Source of the DNA: Persephonella sp. KM09-Lau-8
Lineage (GTDB): Bacteria; Aquificota; Aquificia; Aquificales; Hydrogenothermaceae
Length of the DNA stretch: 64,000 bases
Assembly: GCF_000703085.1 (NCBI RefSeq)
Contig: NZ_JNLL01000001.1
Location: 1,426,001-1,490,000, forward strand
Direction: 5' to 3'
Shown here: positions 41,233 to 50,818 of the stretch, piece by piece
How positions within the stretch are numbered: position 1 is the stretch's first letter
How the letters are laid out: every line of letters begins with the position of its first letter
The notes under the pieces: model-generated
What the model saw: only the letters and a program-made list of their open reading frames with translations
Told to the model about the DNA's origin: nothing
The model's database searches: none
Translations under genes and position numbers: made by a program

Positions 41233-42222
41233 ATGAATATAGTTTTTACCAGTGTAAAACCTGAAGAAGAGGAGTTTTTCAGAAAGGAATTATCTGCTTA
41301 TGAGCCTACCATTTATAGCCAGACTATAGACAAGATACCTTTAAACCAGATCAAAAATGTGGATATCCTCTCAGTTTTTGTTTTTGATAAGTTAAACAAA
41401 GAAATCCTGTCCCCATTGAAAAATCTTAAATTGATTGTTACCCGTTCTGCAGGAGTTGACCATATTGATCTGGAATATTGCCGAGAAAATGGTATTCAGG
41501 TAGCACATATGCCTGCCTATTCGCCTAAATCAATTGCCGAACATACCTTTGCACTAATTCTCGCATTGACAAGAAAACTGAAAAAGATAAATAACAGAAC
41601 CTCTCATATAAACTATAAGCAAGAACCAGAAATACTGGCAGAAGATCTATTTGAAAAAAGTGTAGGTATCATAGGAACAGGCAGAATAGGAACAGAAGTT
41701 GCAAAAATGGCACTGGTATTTTTTAAGGAGATTTTTGCTTATGATATAAAAGAAAATCCCCAGCTTAAAGATTTAGGGGTTAAATATGTTTCTCTTGAAG
41801 AGTTGTTTAAAAACAGTGATATCATCTCATTGCACGTTCCATATACGCCCCAAACTCATTATTTAATAAATTCTGAAACAATAAACAAAATGAAAGATGG
41901 AGTGATTTTAATAAACACCTCCAGAGGAAAAGTAGTAAATACCGATCATTTTTATCAGGCAATAATGGAAGGGAAAATCTCTGCAGCTGGACTTGATGTT
42001 TTTGAGGAAGAGGATGTTTTAATACTCGAAAAATATGAAGAAGGAAAAGGAAGCTCTAAAAATTTGAAAATTCTAAAGCTAAACAGCTTAGACAATGTAA
42101 TCATTACTCCTCATATTGCATATTACACAAAAACTGCCATTGACAGAATAAAAAACTGCACAGTTGAGGCAATAAAAAACTTTATTACTCAAGGGGATAC
42201 AGGTAGATACAGGGTTATTTAG
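41233..42222 (+). CDS. D-2-hydroxyacid dehydrogenase (NAD-dependent)
   Basis: 329 residues from the ATG at 41233, which has GGAGAG upstream; an ATG at 41221 is in frame. The Rossmann motif is VGIIGTGRIGTEV. Catalytic residues appear in NTSRGKVVN (Arg), DVFEEEDV (Glu) and TPHIAYYT (His). The substrate loop SAGVDHIDLEYC is that of D-lactate or related dehydrogenases. It may reduce pyruvate or another 2-oxoacid. It is followed 11 bases later by the HATPase-GNAT gene. Confidence 0.88.
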   Translation: MNIVFTSVKPEEEEFFRKELSAYEPTIYSQTIDKIPLNQIKNVDILSVFVFDKLNKEILSPLKNLKLIVTRSAGVDHIDLEYCRENGIQVAHMPAYSPKSIAEHTFALILALTRKLKKINNRTSHINYKQEPEILAEDLFEKSVGIIGTGRIGTEVAKMALVFFKEIFAYDIKENPQLKDLGVKYVSLEELFKNSDIISLHVPYTPQTHYLINSETINKMKDGVILINTSRGKVVNTDHFYQAIMEGKISAAGLDVFEEEDVLILEKYEEGKGSSKNLKILKLNSLDNVIITPHIAYYTKTAIDRIKNCTVEAIKNFITQGDTGRYRVI

Positions 42223-42233
42223 GAGGATTTATA

Positions 42234-43679
42234 ATGGATATTAAAATGGAACTGCCCAACAAAGTGGAAATAATCCAGCCGGTTGTGGATTTTACATATA
42301 GATGGGCTTTAAATTCAGGTCTTGAAAAGCCTGAGGCAGTTGAACTGGCAACTGCTGTGGATGAACTAATCACAGATGTTGTTTTGTTTGCTTTTGAGGA
42401 AGAGGCCACATTTAATATGTTTTTTAAAAGTAATCTGTCTGACATTGAGATTATTCTGCAGGAACTTGGAGAACCATTTGACCCTGAAAGGCATAAATAT
42501 TCTGTTGAAAAGGTAAAAAAAGAAAACAATTTTGAAGGAGCAGGATTTAAGCTAATAAAATCCCTTGTTGACCATTTTGTTTATATCTATAAAGGCAGAG
42601 CAGGGAAAGAGTTCCGAATAGTCAAGAACATAAAACACAAGCATATAACCCAGCTATTTACCAGAGAAATTCTTCATAAAGAACCTGAAAAAGCTGTAAG
42701 CTACCAGATAGCCCCTGTTACAGAAAATGATGCCGAGGATATCGCCAGATTAATCTATCGTTCTTATGGATATACCTATCCAAAAGAAGATATGTACTAC
42801 CCAGACAGAATTGTAAAAGCTCTTAGAGAAGGCAAAAAATTTGGTGTTATTGTCAGAACAGATAAAGGTGAAGCCGTTGGATATTTTGCAGTAATCCGTT
42901 CCACAGATTCCAATATCGGAGAGGTTGGCGAGGTTGTTGTTTCCCCAAAACACAGGGGAAAAGGCATAATGAAGATGATGATGAAAGCCCTGATTGATAT
43001 GGCAAAAAGCAAAGGTCTTTTAGGCCTGTTTGGAGAAGCAGTAACAGTTCACACAATAAGCCAGAAAGTAAACGCAAAATATGGCTTCAAATCTACGGCA
43101 CTTGTTCTTGGATTTTTTCCTTATGCAGAATACAAAGGATTTAAACAGGCAAAACAACGAATTTCTGTTGTTATAGATTTTTTACCACTTGTTGAAAGGA
43201 AAAAAGTTCAGCTTTATTTACCTGTGGAATACAGTAAGATACTAAAGCAGATTTATCAAAATCTGGGAATAGAGGTTGAAAATCTCCCTTTAAAGCAGAA
43301 AATTAATATTCCGGAAAAGTCTAAACTTAGGCTAAATATAAACTATAAACTACAAAATGCTGTTATTATCGTTGACGAATACGGACAGGATTTTCTATTC
43401 AGGATTAGAGAAAAAGAAAAAGCTCTTGTTGAAAAAGGTATAAAAGGCATATATATAGACCTACCCTTGCACAAGCCTTACACAAAAAAAGTTGCAAAAT
43501 TACTAAGGGAAAACGGATATATCTTTGCAGGATTAATGCCACTCTTCCATAAGGAGCAGGATTTTCTTCGAATACAAAAAATAGTAGAGCCCATTGATTT
43601 CAGGTATATAAATGTATTTTCTCCTATGGCTAAAAAAATAAAAAGAAAGGTTTATTCAGAATACAAGAAGGTGATTTAA
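42234..43679 (+). CDS. Fusion of RsbW-like ATPase and GNAT acetyltransferase
   Basis: 481 residues. The first 135 resemble anti-sigma-factor kinases of the RsbW/HATPase_c_2 group: ELATAVDELITDVVLFAFEEE has the N-box-like Glu/Asp region, and EPFDPERHKYS and GAGFKLIKSLVDHF form the ATP-lid side. Residues about 150-300 are a GNAT domain (EVVVSPKHRGKGIMKMMMKALIDMAKSKGL) with the acetyl-CoA loop intact. The last 180 residues are a second, more diverged alpha/beta domain. A STAS protein is encoded next with no gap, so this may be a partner-switching unit that controls acetylation. Confidence 0.75.
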   Translation: MDIKMELPNKVEIIQPVVDFTYRWALNSGLEKPEAVELATAVDELITDVVLFAFEEEATFNMFFKSNLSDIEIILQELGEPFDPERHKYSVEKVKKENNFEGAGFKLIKSLVDHFVYIYKGRAGKEFRIVKNIKHKHITQLFTREILHKEPEKAVSYQIAPVTENDAEDIARLIYRSYGYTYPKEDMYYPDRIVKALREGKKFGVIVRTDKGEAVGYFAVIRSTDSNIGEVGEVVVSPKHRGKGIMKMMMKALIDMAKSKGLLGLFGEAVTVHTISQKVNAKYGFKSTALVLGFFPYAEYKGFKQAKQRISVVIDFLPLVERKKVQLYLPVEYSKILKQIYQNLGIEVENLPLKQKINIPEKSKLRLNINYKLQNAVIIVDEYGQDFLFRIREKEKALVEKGIKGIYIDLPLHKPYTKKVAKLLRENGYIFAGLMPLFHKEQDFLRIQKIVEPIDFRYINVFSPMAKKIKRKVYSEYKKVI

Positions 43680-43976
43680 ATGGAATATACAAAAAAAGAA
43701 GATCAGCTTATTATAAGGCTCAACGAGGATTTTAATTATCCAGCAGTTAAGAAAATAGAAGGTCTGCTAAATTTAGAAAATATTGATAAAGTTGTGATTG
43801 ACCTTACATATTCAAAATTAGTGGATAGTGAAGCTGTAAAGTTTATGTATACCTTATTGAAAGATGGTATTGATATTACACTGATTAATCCACCTGAAAT
43901 ACTTGATAAAATACTGGATATACTTGAACTTAAAGATGAGTTTAAAAATATCTCAATTGTGAGGGAAGGTAGATAG
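43680..43976 (+). CDS. STAS-domain anti-sigma factor antagonist-like protein
   Basis: 98 residues with the SpoIIAA fold. DKVVIDLTYSKLVDSEAVKFMYTLLKDGIDITLINPPEILDKILDIL matches STAS, including the Asp-Ser (VDSEAV) where the Ser would be phosphorylated by an RsbW-type kinase. The start lies directly after the stop of the HATPase-GNAT gene. The natural reading is kinase and phosphorylatable antagonist, with the GNAT domain as the output in place of a sigma factor. Confidence 0.75.
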   Translation: MEYTKKEDQLIIRLNEDFNYPAVKKIEGLLNLENIDKVVIDLTYSKLVDSEAVKFMYTLLKDGIDITLINPPEILDKILDILELKDEFKNISIVREGR

Positions 43977-44387
43977 ATGGCAATACAGACACCATTTGTT
44001 GCAGTTGATGGAATAATCCAGCTTTTCGATGAGAATGACAACTTTAAAGGAATAGTGCTGATAGAAAGAAAAAATCCCCCTCTGGGACTTGCCATTCCCG
44101 GTGGTTTTGTTGATATAGGAGAAACTGTTGAGCAGGCTTTAGTCAGGGAAATGAAAGAGGAAACCAGTCTGGATGTGGAGATAATCAGACTGCTTGGTGT
44201 TTATTCTGACCCTAAGAGAGACCCAAGATTTCATACAGTATCAATTACTTTTGTATGCAAGGCTTACGGCCAACCTAAAGCCAGCAGTGATGCCAAAGAG
44301 GTAAAAGTTTTCAAGCTGGAAGAAATTCCCTTTGACAAACTGGTCTTTGACCATGCAAAAATCCTGCAGGATTATTTGCTTAGATAA
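43977..44387 (+). CDS. NUDIX hydrolase
   Basis: 136 residues. The NUDIX box [22 protein letters not shown] is complete (Gly-x5-Glu-x7-Arg-Glu-x2-Glu-Glu). The closest type is ADP-ribose or NADH pyrophosphatase-like, from the proline-containing IPGGFVD and [16 protein letters not shown] segments. It hydrolyses a nucleoside diphosphate linked to another moiety. It follows the STAS gene without a gap, and its last bases overlap the end of the convergent histidine kinase gene by 16 bases. Confidence 0.88.
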   Translation: MAIQTPFVAVDGIIQLFDENDNFKGIVLIERKNPPLGLAIPGGFVDIGETVEQALVREMKEETSLDVEIIRLLGVYSDPKRDPRFHTVSITFVCKAYGQPKASSDAKEVKVFKLEEIPFDKLVFDHAKILQDYLLR

Positions 44388-45964
44388 GCTACTTCTGGGC
44401 TTTTGAGAGTGTTGGTTATTCTTGGCAATCTTATCTCAAAGCGAGCTCCGTTTTTGGTATTTTCCACGGACAACTGTCCATTCATATAGTTTTCTATGAT
44501 GAGTTTGCTAATATAAAGACCAAGGCCTGTGCCCTGGGCTTTTCTGGTGGTGAAATAAGGTTCAAATATCCTGTCTTTTATTTCTTCCAGTATTCCTCCT
44601 GCTGTATCTTCCACAAATATTCGAACAGAATACTTATCCTGAGAGGAGTATATTTTGATTTTTCTATCCTTTATATTTCTTTCTAAGAACATATCCTTTG
44701 CATTGGTCAGCATATTCAGAATTATCTGGCCAAACTCATTTGGGTATCCTTCTATATAAATAGATTTATCAATATCTATCTCTAAATCTATATTATTTGA
44801 GGTTAACATAGGTTTTATTAGCTTTACTGTCTTCCTAATTCTGTCATACAGGTTGAATATCTCTTTTTCTTTGTCTGGTTTGAAAAAGTTCATAAAATTG
44901 TTAATTGTCTCAGACATATCTTGTATTTGAAGGTTAGCATTTTCAAAGCAGTAATCCATTGATTCTTTATCAATTGAGTTGTTATTCATCTGGTATTTGA
45001 TATATGTCCTGCTAAGCAATGCTGACAAAGAGTTTAAAGGCTGTTTCCACTGGTGTGCTATAGCACTCATCATCTCCCCCATCTCAGCCAGTCGGGACTG
45101 GGCAAAAAGAAGTCTATCTTTTTCAAGATTTTTCTGGGTTTCTTCTTTTACCCTTTCTTCCAGATGTTTGTTCAGTTCTTCTAACTGCTGGGTTTTATGA
45201 TCTAACTCCTTACTCTGCTTGTAATAATCAACCCATAAATCAACTCTGAGCAGAAACTCCTCAAAAATAAATGGCTTTCTTAAATAATCACTGGCACCAT
45301 TTTTTAGTATATATCTAACTGTTTCCGCATCTGCCGTCCCGGAAAGGACAAGGACAGGAAGTTTAATTAATCTTTCATCCTCCCTTATATACTGTAAAAG
45401 CTCTGTTCCATGAATATCAGGAAGTTCCATATCCAGAACAATAAGACTGTAATTTTCCTCTTTAAGTTTCTGAAGTCCCTCATTTCCAGAAAAAGCTGTA
45501 TCAACTATATAGTTTCTTGGTTCTAAAACCCTTTTGACCTGTTTACACACAAAACGGGAATCATCAATAATTAAAACTCTGTCTTTATCTTTCTCCTGAA
45601 TATGTTTGATAATTTTTACTATTTCTTCAAGGGAGTATTGGAGATTTTTATCTTTTACAATGTAGTCTAAAATTCCGTATTTGAACAATTCATCTCTTAG
45701 ATACTCATCTTTCAAGGAAGTAAGAACAATTATTTTTGTGTCTGTTATTGAGCGTATATCCATTATTAATTCAGAACCTTCCCCATCAGGAAGATGCAGG
45801 TCTAAAATAATAAGGTCGTATTTATTATGGCTAAGATATCTATCTGCTTCTTTTAGTGAAAAAGCACTATGAACACCAAATCCAAGGTCATTTAATTTTT
45901 TGCTTATTATATTATTCATAGTTTTTGAGTCTTCAACTACAAGGATATTGCCCTTTTTCTCCAT
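44372..45964 (-). CDS. Double-receiver histidine kinase
   Basis: 530 residues without a membrane span. Two receiver domains come first, with phosphoacceptors Asp55 ([10 protein letters not shown]) and Asp178 ([12 protein letters not shown]). A coiled coil (about 250-290) leads to the kinase: H-box [15 protein letters not shown] with His304, N-box [17 protein letters not shown]1 VEDTAGGI and G2 GTGLGLYIS. It is a cytoplasmic hybrid kinase whose two receivers probably integrate signals from other kinases. It lies 15 bases after the REC-PAS-GGDEF-EAL gene and is likely co-transcribed with it. Confidence 0.9.
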   Translation of the reverse strand: MEKKGNILVVEDSKTMNNIISKKLNDLGFGVHSAFSLKEADRYLSHNKYDLIILDLHLPDGEGSELIMDIRSITDTKIIVLTSLKDEYLRDELFKYGILDYIVKDKNLQYSLEEIVKIIKHIQEKDKDRVLIIDDSRFVCKQVKRVLEPRNYIVDTAFSGNEGLQKLKEENYSLIVLDMELPDIHGTELLQYIREDERLIKLPVLVLSGTADAETVRYILKNGASDYLRKPFIFEEFLLRVDLWVDYYKQSKELDHKTQQLEELNKHLEERVKEETQKNLEKDRLLFAQSRLAEMGEMMSAIAHQWKQPLNSLSALLSRTYIKYQMNNNSIDKESMDYCFENANLQIQDMSETINNFMNFFKPDKEKEIFNLYDRIRKTVKLIKPMLTSNNIDLEIDIDKSIYIEGYPNEFGQIILNMLTNAKDMFLERNIKDRKIKIYSSQDKYSVRIFVEDTAGGILEEIKDRIFEPYFTTRKAQGTGLGLYISKLIIENYMNGQLSVENTKNGARFEIRLPRITNTLKSPEVAYLSK

Positions 45965-45979
45965 TCTCCTCTCCGGATT

Positions 45980-47953
45980 TTAAGTAATAAATTTATAAAT
46001 TATATCCTCATAAGGTTGAGGTTTTCCAAAATAATATCCCTGAGAAAAATCTACCCCTATGTCCTTTAAAATTCTATGGATATTATCATTTTCCACAAAT
46101 TCTGCGATGGTCTGTAAATTCTGCTTCTTTGCAAAGGAAACTATTGTTTCTACCAGATTTCTGGAAAATTTATCATTTTCTATATTTTTTACAAGGCTAC
46201 CATCTATTTTAAGAATATCAGGCTGATAATCTAATAATCTCTCAAAATTAGAATAGCCACTACCAAAATCATCTATTGCTATCTGAATTCCAAAAGATTT
46301 AATTGTTTTTATGAAATCTTCAATTACAGAAAAATCCTTTACATCCTCTTCCAATAGCTCAAATGTTATTTTATTTGCTTTGTCTTTGTTGTTCTCAATT
46401 AATCTAAGAATTTCATTACGGATGTGTTCTTTTTCTATATCAACAACAGATAAGTTAATACTGATTTGTGTATCTATCACTTCTAACACATTAAAAGCCT
46501 GCCTCATTACTGAAAATGTAAATTCTGGATAATATTTGGTTTTCTTGGCTATATCTAAAAATGAAAATGGAGACAGAATATTCCCATCTTTATCTTTTAT
46601 CCTTACAAGGGCTTCATATTTTGAGATATTCCCTGTATGGTTATCAACGATAGGTTGCAGATAAAGAAGAATTCCTTCATTTTCTACGGCATATTTTATT
46701 AAACTTAAAGTTTTTAGATTTTTCTTGGCTTCTGCTTTTATTTTCTCTTCCAGCTCATTTGCTATTATGAAGTCTGTATTAATTTCGCTTATTTTAGATA
46801 GACCATATTTGGCAATTTTATAAGCATTTTTACCATAAGCTATACTGATACTTACCTCTATTTCATAATCTATAAACTCTCGGCTTACCTGTTGGAGAAT
46901 TTTTTGAACCCTTTTTAGATTTCTAATTGTTTTTTCTATAAGTTCATTTGTTATTTCGTTCAATTCTTTTGCCAGCACAAATTCTCCATCCCCTACATTT
47001 ATGACCTCATTAAAATTACATTCTTCTGGTATGTTCTGTATGATAATTTTTATGATTTTTTCTTCAATTTCCTGTAAGGATTTAAAATCCAGAAGATTTT
47101 CAATATATTTGAAATTATCAACATTAATAATAGCAACAAGAAAATTTTCCGAAGTAATAAACATATTTTCCAATTTTTTCCTTGGATTTATAATGTTAGA
47201 AACATCCTTCCGTATAGATAAAAACTCAACTACATTTCCTTCCTTATCTAAAATAGGTGTTATTATGGTATCCACATAATAAGTAGAACCATCTTTTGCT
47301 TTATTTTTGACTATTCCCTTCCATTTCCTTTTTTCTTCTTTTATTGTTTTCCATAAATCATCAAAAAATTGTTTAGGCACATCTGGATGTCTAACTATAT
47401 TATGTGGCTTTCCTATGAGTTCTTCTTCTGAGTATTTTGATATATCACAGAATTTTTTGTTTACATAGGTGATTATTCCTTTGGAGTCTGTTTTTGAAAC
47501 AATAAATAACTCATCAACAGCTTTCTGGTATTGTTTTAACAAATAAATATTCTTTTCCAGTTCTTTTTTAAGGGTTATCTTTTCTAAAACCTTTTTTATC
47601 ACCTCAAGAAACTGGTTCAGGTCTATAGGCTTGAGTATATATCCATCAACTCCCAGTTTTATGCTCTGTATTAAATAATCCGTTTCTGAATGGGCTGTAA
47701 GAACTATTATAGGAATATCTTTATCTTTTTCTCTTATCTTACTTACCATCTCAAGACCGGACATAACTGGCATATTAATATCTGTAATGATTAAATCTGG
47801 CTTTTCCTTCTGATAGATTTTTAGCCCCTCATTCCCGTTAGACGCTGTCAGAATTTTGTGGAAGAACTCTTTCAGGAGGAGAAGAGTTGTTTCTCTGACC
47901 CTTGGATCATCTTCAACATATAAAACTTTTATTTTTTCAGTTTCTGGTATCAT
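45980..47953 (-). CDS. REC-PAS-GGDEF(degenerate)-EAL response regulator
   Basis: 657 residues. Receiver (about 8-125) with Asp58 (IITDINMPVMSG). PAS domain (about 140-260) with the Aer-like NIVRHPDVPKQFFDDLW. GGDEF domain (about 265-400) in which the motif is GDGEF, so cyclase activity is doubtful. EAL domain (about 415-650) with EALVRIKD, INLS, FELLEEDV, IDDFGSGYSNF, LKIDGSLV and AEFVEND all present, so c-di-GMP hydrolysis is likely. It heads the minus-strand pair with the double-receiver kinase, which may phosphorylate it. Confidence 0.88.
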   Translation of the reverse strand: MIPETEKIKVLYVEDDPRVRETTLLLLKEFFHKILTASNGNEGLKIYQKEKPDLIITDINMPVMSGLEMVSKIREKDKDIPIIVLTAHSETDYLIQSIKLGVDGYILKPIDLNQFLEVIKKVLEKITLKKELEKNIYLLKQYQKAVDELFIVSKTDSKGIITYVNKKFCDISKYSEEELIGKPHNIVRHPDVPKQFFDDLWKTIKEEKRKWKGIVKNKAKDGSTYYVDTIITPILDKEGNVVEFLSIRKDVSNIINPRKKLENMFITSENFLVAIINVDNFKYIENLLDFKSLQEIEEKIIKIIIQNIPEECNFNEVINVGDGEFVLAKELNEITNELIEKTIRNLKRVQKILQQVSREFIDYEIEVSISIAYGKNAYKIAKYGLSKISEINTDFIIANELEEKIKAEAKKNLKTLSLIKYAVENEGILLYLQPIVDNHTGNISKYEALVRIKDKDGNILSPFSFLDIAKKTKYYPEFTFSVMRQAFNVLEVIDTQISINLSVVDIEKEHIRNEILRLIENNKDKANKITFELLEEDVKDFSVIEDFIKTIKSFGIQIAIDDFGSGYSNFERLLDYQPDILKIDGSLVKNIENDKFSRNLVETIVSFAKKQNLQTIAEFVENDNIHRILKDIGVDFSQGYYFGKPQPYEDIIYKFIT

Positions 47954-48066
47954 TTTAAAAATTTAAAAGTTGCATCCCTTTTCCTATTAACTATTAATTA
48001 GTATTACTAATATAAAAAGACTTAAATATATTTACAAGCATTATTAATAACTTAGTGGAGGACAAA

Positions 48067-48270
48067 ATGGAGATAAAAGTTAAATATAGAGGAAAAGAAC
48101 AGATACTAAGATTTAATAACGAACCTGTTAAAGCTATAGATATTCTTAAAGCATTGGGTCTATCCCCTGAACATGCATTTGTTGCAAAAAACGGAGAACT
48201 TGCAAGTGAGGATGAAATCATAACCCCTGAAGATGAAATAAAAGTGGTTAATGCTATATCCGGAGGATAA
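48067..48270 (+). CDS. ttuB: Ubiquitin-like sulfur carrier (TtuB/ThiS/MoaD type)
   Basis: 67 residues from the ATG at 48067, preceded by GTGGAGG; the GTG at 48055 is in that site. A beta-grasp pattern (MEIKVKYRGKEQILRFN, AIDILKALGL, GELASEDEIITPEDEIKVVNAISGG) ends in Gly-Gly, which carries the sulfur as thiocarboxylate. The following gene is a TtuA-like thiolase, so the pair is likely TtuB/TtuA for 2-thioribothymidine at tRNA position 54. An activating E1-like enzyme is not in the window. ThiS is the alternative. Confidence 0.78.
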   Translation: MEIKVKYRGKEQILRFNNEPVKAIDILKALGLSPEHAFVAKNGELASEDEIITPEDEIKVVNAISGG

Positions 48271-48344
48271 TCTTATTCTCTATTGAAAAATCTCCATAAG
48301 GATATAATTATTATCCAGCATCAAAAATCCCTTCAGGAGATGAA

Positions 48345-49292
48345 ATGGCAAAATTAAAAAAAGGAAGTAGATGCACAGTTTGCAAGGCAAAAGGGGAAAA
48401 AGAAAAGGCTGTAGTTTTCCTGCCACACCACAGGCTTGCTCTATGTAAAAAGCATTATATAGAGTGGTTTGAAAAAAGAGTAGCAAAAACTATAAAAGAG
48501 TTTCGTATGTTTTCCCCGAAGGACAGGATACTGGTTGCTGTTTCAGGTGGAAAAGACAGCCTTGCCCTGTGGAATGCACTGGTAAAACTGGGATATGAAG
48601 CAGATGGCTTTTATATAGACCTTGGAATTGATGAGTATTCACAGGACAGCAAAAGACTGGCACTCCAGTTTGCAGAAAAGATAGAGAGACCTCTACATAT
48701 AGTATCCCTCAAAGAAGAGATTGCCCCAATCCCACAAATAGACCAGATTACAAACAGGCCTGCCTGTTCAGCCTGCGGCACAGTAAAAAGGTATTACATG
48801 AACAAATATGCAAAAGAGCTTGGATACAACATAATAGCCACAGGACACAATCTTGATGATGAAGTGGCAGTTTTATTTGGAAATACACTTCACTGGGATA
48901 TTGATTATCTAAAAAGGCAGTATCCTGTTTTAAAAGAAGAAAACGGATTTATCAGAAAAGTAAAACCCCTGTGCAAAATTACAGAAAAAGAGGCAGCCCT
49001 TTATGCATTTTTCAATAATATTGAGTATATAGAATATGAATGCCCATTTTCAGAAGGAGCCTCATCTATAGAATATAAGGAACTGTTTTCCCAGCTTGAA
49101 GAAAAACATCCAGGAACAAAGCTCCAGTTTTATACAAATTTCCTTAAAAAGATGTATCCGATACTAAAGGAACATGAAGAAAGGCAAAAACAGGAACTTC
49201 AAAAATGCAAAATATGTGGAGAACCATCATTTTCCGAAATATGTAGTGTATGTAAACTAAAGGAAAAGGTAAAAACCATGGCAAAATCTTAG
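48345..49292 (+). CDS. ttuA: tRNA 2-thiolation protein TtuA-like
   Basis: 315 residues. N-terminal zinc finger CTVCKAKG...CKKH; the PP-loop VAVSGGKDSLALW; catalytic cysteine region ACSACGTVKRYYMN with GHNLDDEV; a second cysteine in YECPF; and a C-terminal zinc finger CKICGEPSFSEICSVC. This is the TtcA/TtuA layout. TtuA adds sulfur from TtuB to U54 (T54) of tRNA, which stabilises tRNA at high temperature. It lies 74 bases after the sulfur carrier. Confidence 0.85.
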   Translation: MAKLKKGSRCTVCKAKGEKEKAVVFLPHHRLALCKKHYIEWFEKRVAKTIKEFRMFSPKDRILVAVSGGKDSLALWNALVKLGYEADGFYIDLGIDEYSQDSKRLALQFAEKIERPLHIVSLKEEIAPIPQIDQITNRPACSACGTVKRYYMNKYAKELGYNIIATGHNLDDEVAVLFGNTLHWDIDYLKRQYPVLKEENGFIRKVKPLCKITEKEAALYAFFNNIEYIEYECPFSEGASSIEYKELFSQLEEKHPGTKLQFYTNFLKKMYPILKEHEERQKQELQKCKICGEPSFSEICSVCKLKEKVKTMAKS

Positions 49293-49311
49293 TGATATAG
49301 GCTAAGATTTT
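49283..49311 (+). terminator. Hairpin at the end of ttuA
   Basis: AAAATCTTAG (49283-49292) pairs with CTAAGATTTT (49302-49311) over a 9-base loop. The first arm is the last codons and stop of ttuA. The T-tract is short, so termination may be partial. Confidence 0.45.
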
Positions 49312-49376
49312 ATTTGAAAATATCACTAAAAATTCATATTATAAATATATAGTAATAAATACAAAAGGAGGTTAAG

Positions 49377-50195
49377 ATGGCTCTAATATATGATGTAACA
49401 GATGATAACTTTGAGGAAGTAGTTGTAGAAAAATCCTATGAAAGGCCTGTTGTTATAGATTTCTGGGCTCCATGGTGTGGCCCCTGTAGAGTGCTAAAGC
49501 CTCTACTGGAAAAACTTGCAGGTGAATATGGCTTTGTTCTGGCAAAAATAAACACAGATGAAAATCCCCATATAGCACAGGAGTTTGGAGTTAGCGGAAT
49601 ACCAGATGTTCGTATATTTATAAATGGAAAAGAGGTTGATAGATTTGTTGGAGCTTTACCTGAACCAAAACTGAGGGAAGTTTTATCAAAATATATAAAA
49701 TCTGAGGCTGATAAACTCCTTGATGAAGCAAAAATGGAGTTTATGGCAGGAAATCTAACAAAAGCAGAGGAAATTTACGAAAAACTTCTTAAAGAATATC
49801 CAGAAAACAAAAAAATAGCCCTTGAAGCTGCCCAGTTTTACATAAAAGAAGGTAGATTAGACAGAGCAGAGGAATTGTTGAACTCTATTAAGGAATACCA
49901 TAAGGAATACTTTACAAAAGCACAGGCTTTAAAAGAATTAATAACTTTCAAAAAATGGTGTGAAGAACTACAACCTGAAAATGAGCTTGATAAACTTCTC
50001 AAAGAGGGAGCCTGCCTTGCACTGCAGGAGCAATATAAAGATGCATTAGAAAAATTCCTGAAAGTTGTCCAGCTGGATAAAAAATACAAAGATGAAGCAG
50101 GCAGAAAAGCAATGGTAGCAATATTTAATATCCTTGGAGAAGGAAATCCATTAACCAAGGAATACAGAAAAAAACTGGCCATGTGGCTGTATTAA
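49377..50195 (+). CDS. Thioredoxin with TPR-like tail (YbbN/CnoX type)
   Basis: 272 residues. Residues 1-110 are a thioredoxin with the complete site WCGPC (Cys34, Cys37), unlike E. coli CnoX, where the first Cys is Ser. Residues 112-270 form helical repeats (MAGNLTKAEEIYEKLLKEYPENKKIALEAAQFYIKEGRLDRAEELL) of TPR type. In CnoX this combination protects proteins from oxidation and delivers them to chaperonin. The intact site suggests redox activity here. A good ribosome binding site (AAAAGGAGG) precedes it; LolA follows. Confidence 0.87.
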   Translation: MALIYDVTDDNFEEVVVEKSYERPVVIDFWAPWCGPCRVLKPLLEKLAGEYGFVLAKINTDENPHIAQEFGVSGIPDVRIFINGKEVDRFVGALPEPKLREVLSKYIKSEADKLLDEAKMEFMAGNLTKAEEIYEKLLKEYPENKKIALEAAQFYIKEGRLDRAEELLNSIKEYHKEYFTKAQALKELITFKKWCEELQPENELDKLLKEGACLALQEQYKDALEKFLKVVQLDKKYKDEAGRKAMVAIFNILGEGNPLTKEYRKKLAMWLY

Positions 50196-50205
50196 GGGGG
50201 AGTTT

Positions 50206-50808
50206 ATGAAAAAATATATTTTCCTTTTTCTCCTTGTTTTTTCTTTTTCTTATGCTGATATTTTAGACAAATTAGAGAAAAAGCTATCACAGATAAGTTC
50301 AATAACCGCACAGTTCAAGCAGCAGACCTTTATGGAAGGCTTAGATCAGCCTGATGAGTATGAGGGAAAGCTATTTATATCAAAACCGGACACGGTTAAA
50401 CTTGAGTATTCAAAGCCTGTTAAACAGATATATTTCCTCAAAGGCAATGAATTAATCGTTTATTCTCCAGAGGAAAAACAGGCAGTTAAAACAAAGCTTT
50501 CTGACCAGTTTATAATGCTGAAAATATTCAAAACAATAGCCTCAGGAAAAAGCCTCAAATCCCTTTTCAAACTGGAAAAAAATGAGAAAAAAGGCACAGA
50601 TACACTACTTGTATTAGTCCCCAAAGACCAGAAAGATATAAAAAAGTTCACAATGCTGATATCATATGAACTTAATATTAAAAAAATGACCATCTGGGAC
50701 AAAGAGGGGAACAAAATTGCTATTGAATTTTATGATTTTGAATATAGTAAAAATCCCCTAAACCTTTATATTAAAATACCTGAAGATACAGAATGGATGG
50801 AGTATTGA
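50206..50808 (+). CDS. lolA: Outer-membrane lipoprotein carrier LolA
   Basis: 200 residues. A signal peptide (MKKYIFLFLLVFSFSYA) is cleaved near residue 18. The LolA/B fold signature appears as LSQISSITAQFKQQTFMEG, GKLFISKPDTVKLEYSKP and QIYFLKGNELIVYSPEEKQ. LolA takes lipoproteins from the inner membrane to the outer membrane through the periplasm. It is consistent with the lpx genes and a Gram-negative envelope. It starts 10 bases after the thioredoxin-TPR gene. Confidence 0.87.
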   Translation: MKKYIFLFLLVFSFSYADILDKLEKKLSQISSITAQFKQQTFMEGLDQPDEYEGKLFISKPDTVKLEYSKPVKQIYFLKGNELIVYSPEEKQAVKTKLSDQFIMLKIFKTIASGKSLKSLFKLEKNEKKGTDTLLVLVPKDQKDIKKFTMLISYELNIKKMTIWDKEGNKIAIEFYDFEYSKNPLNLYIKIPEDTEWMEY

Positions 50809-50818
50809 GGCTTTTATA

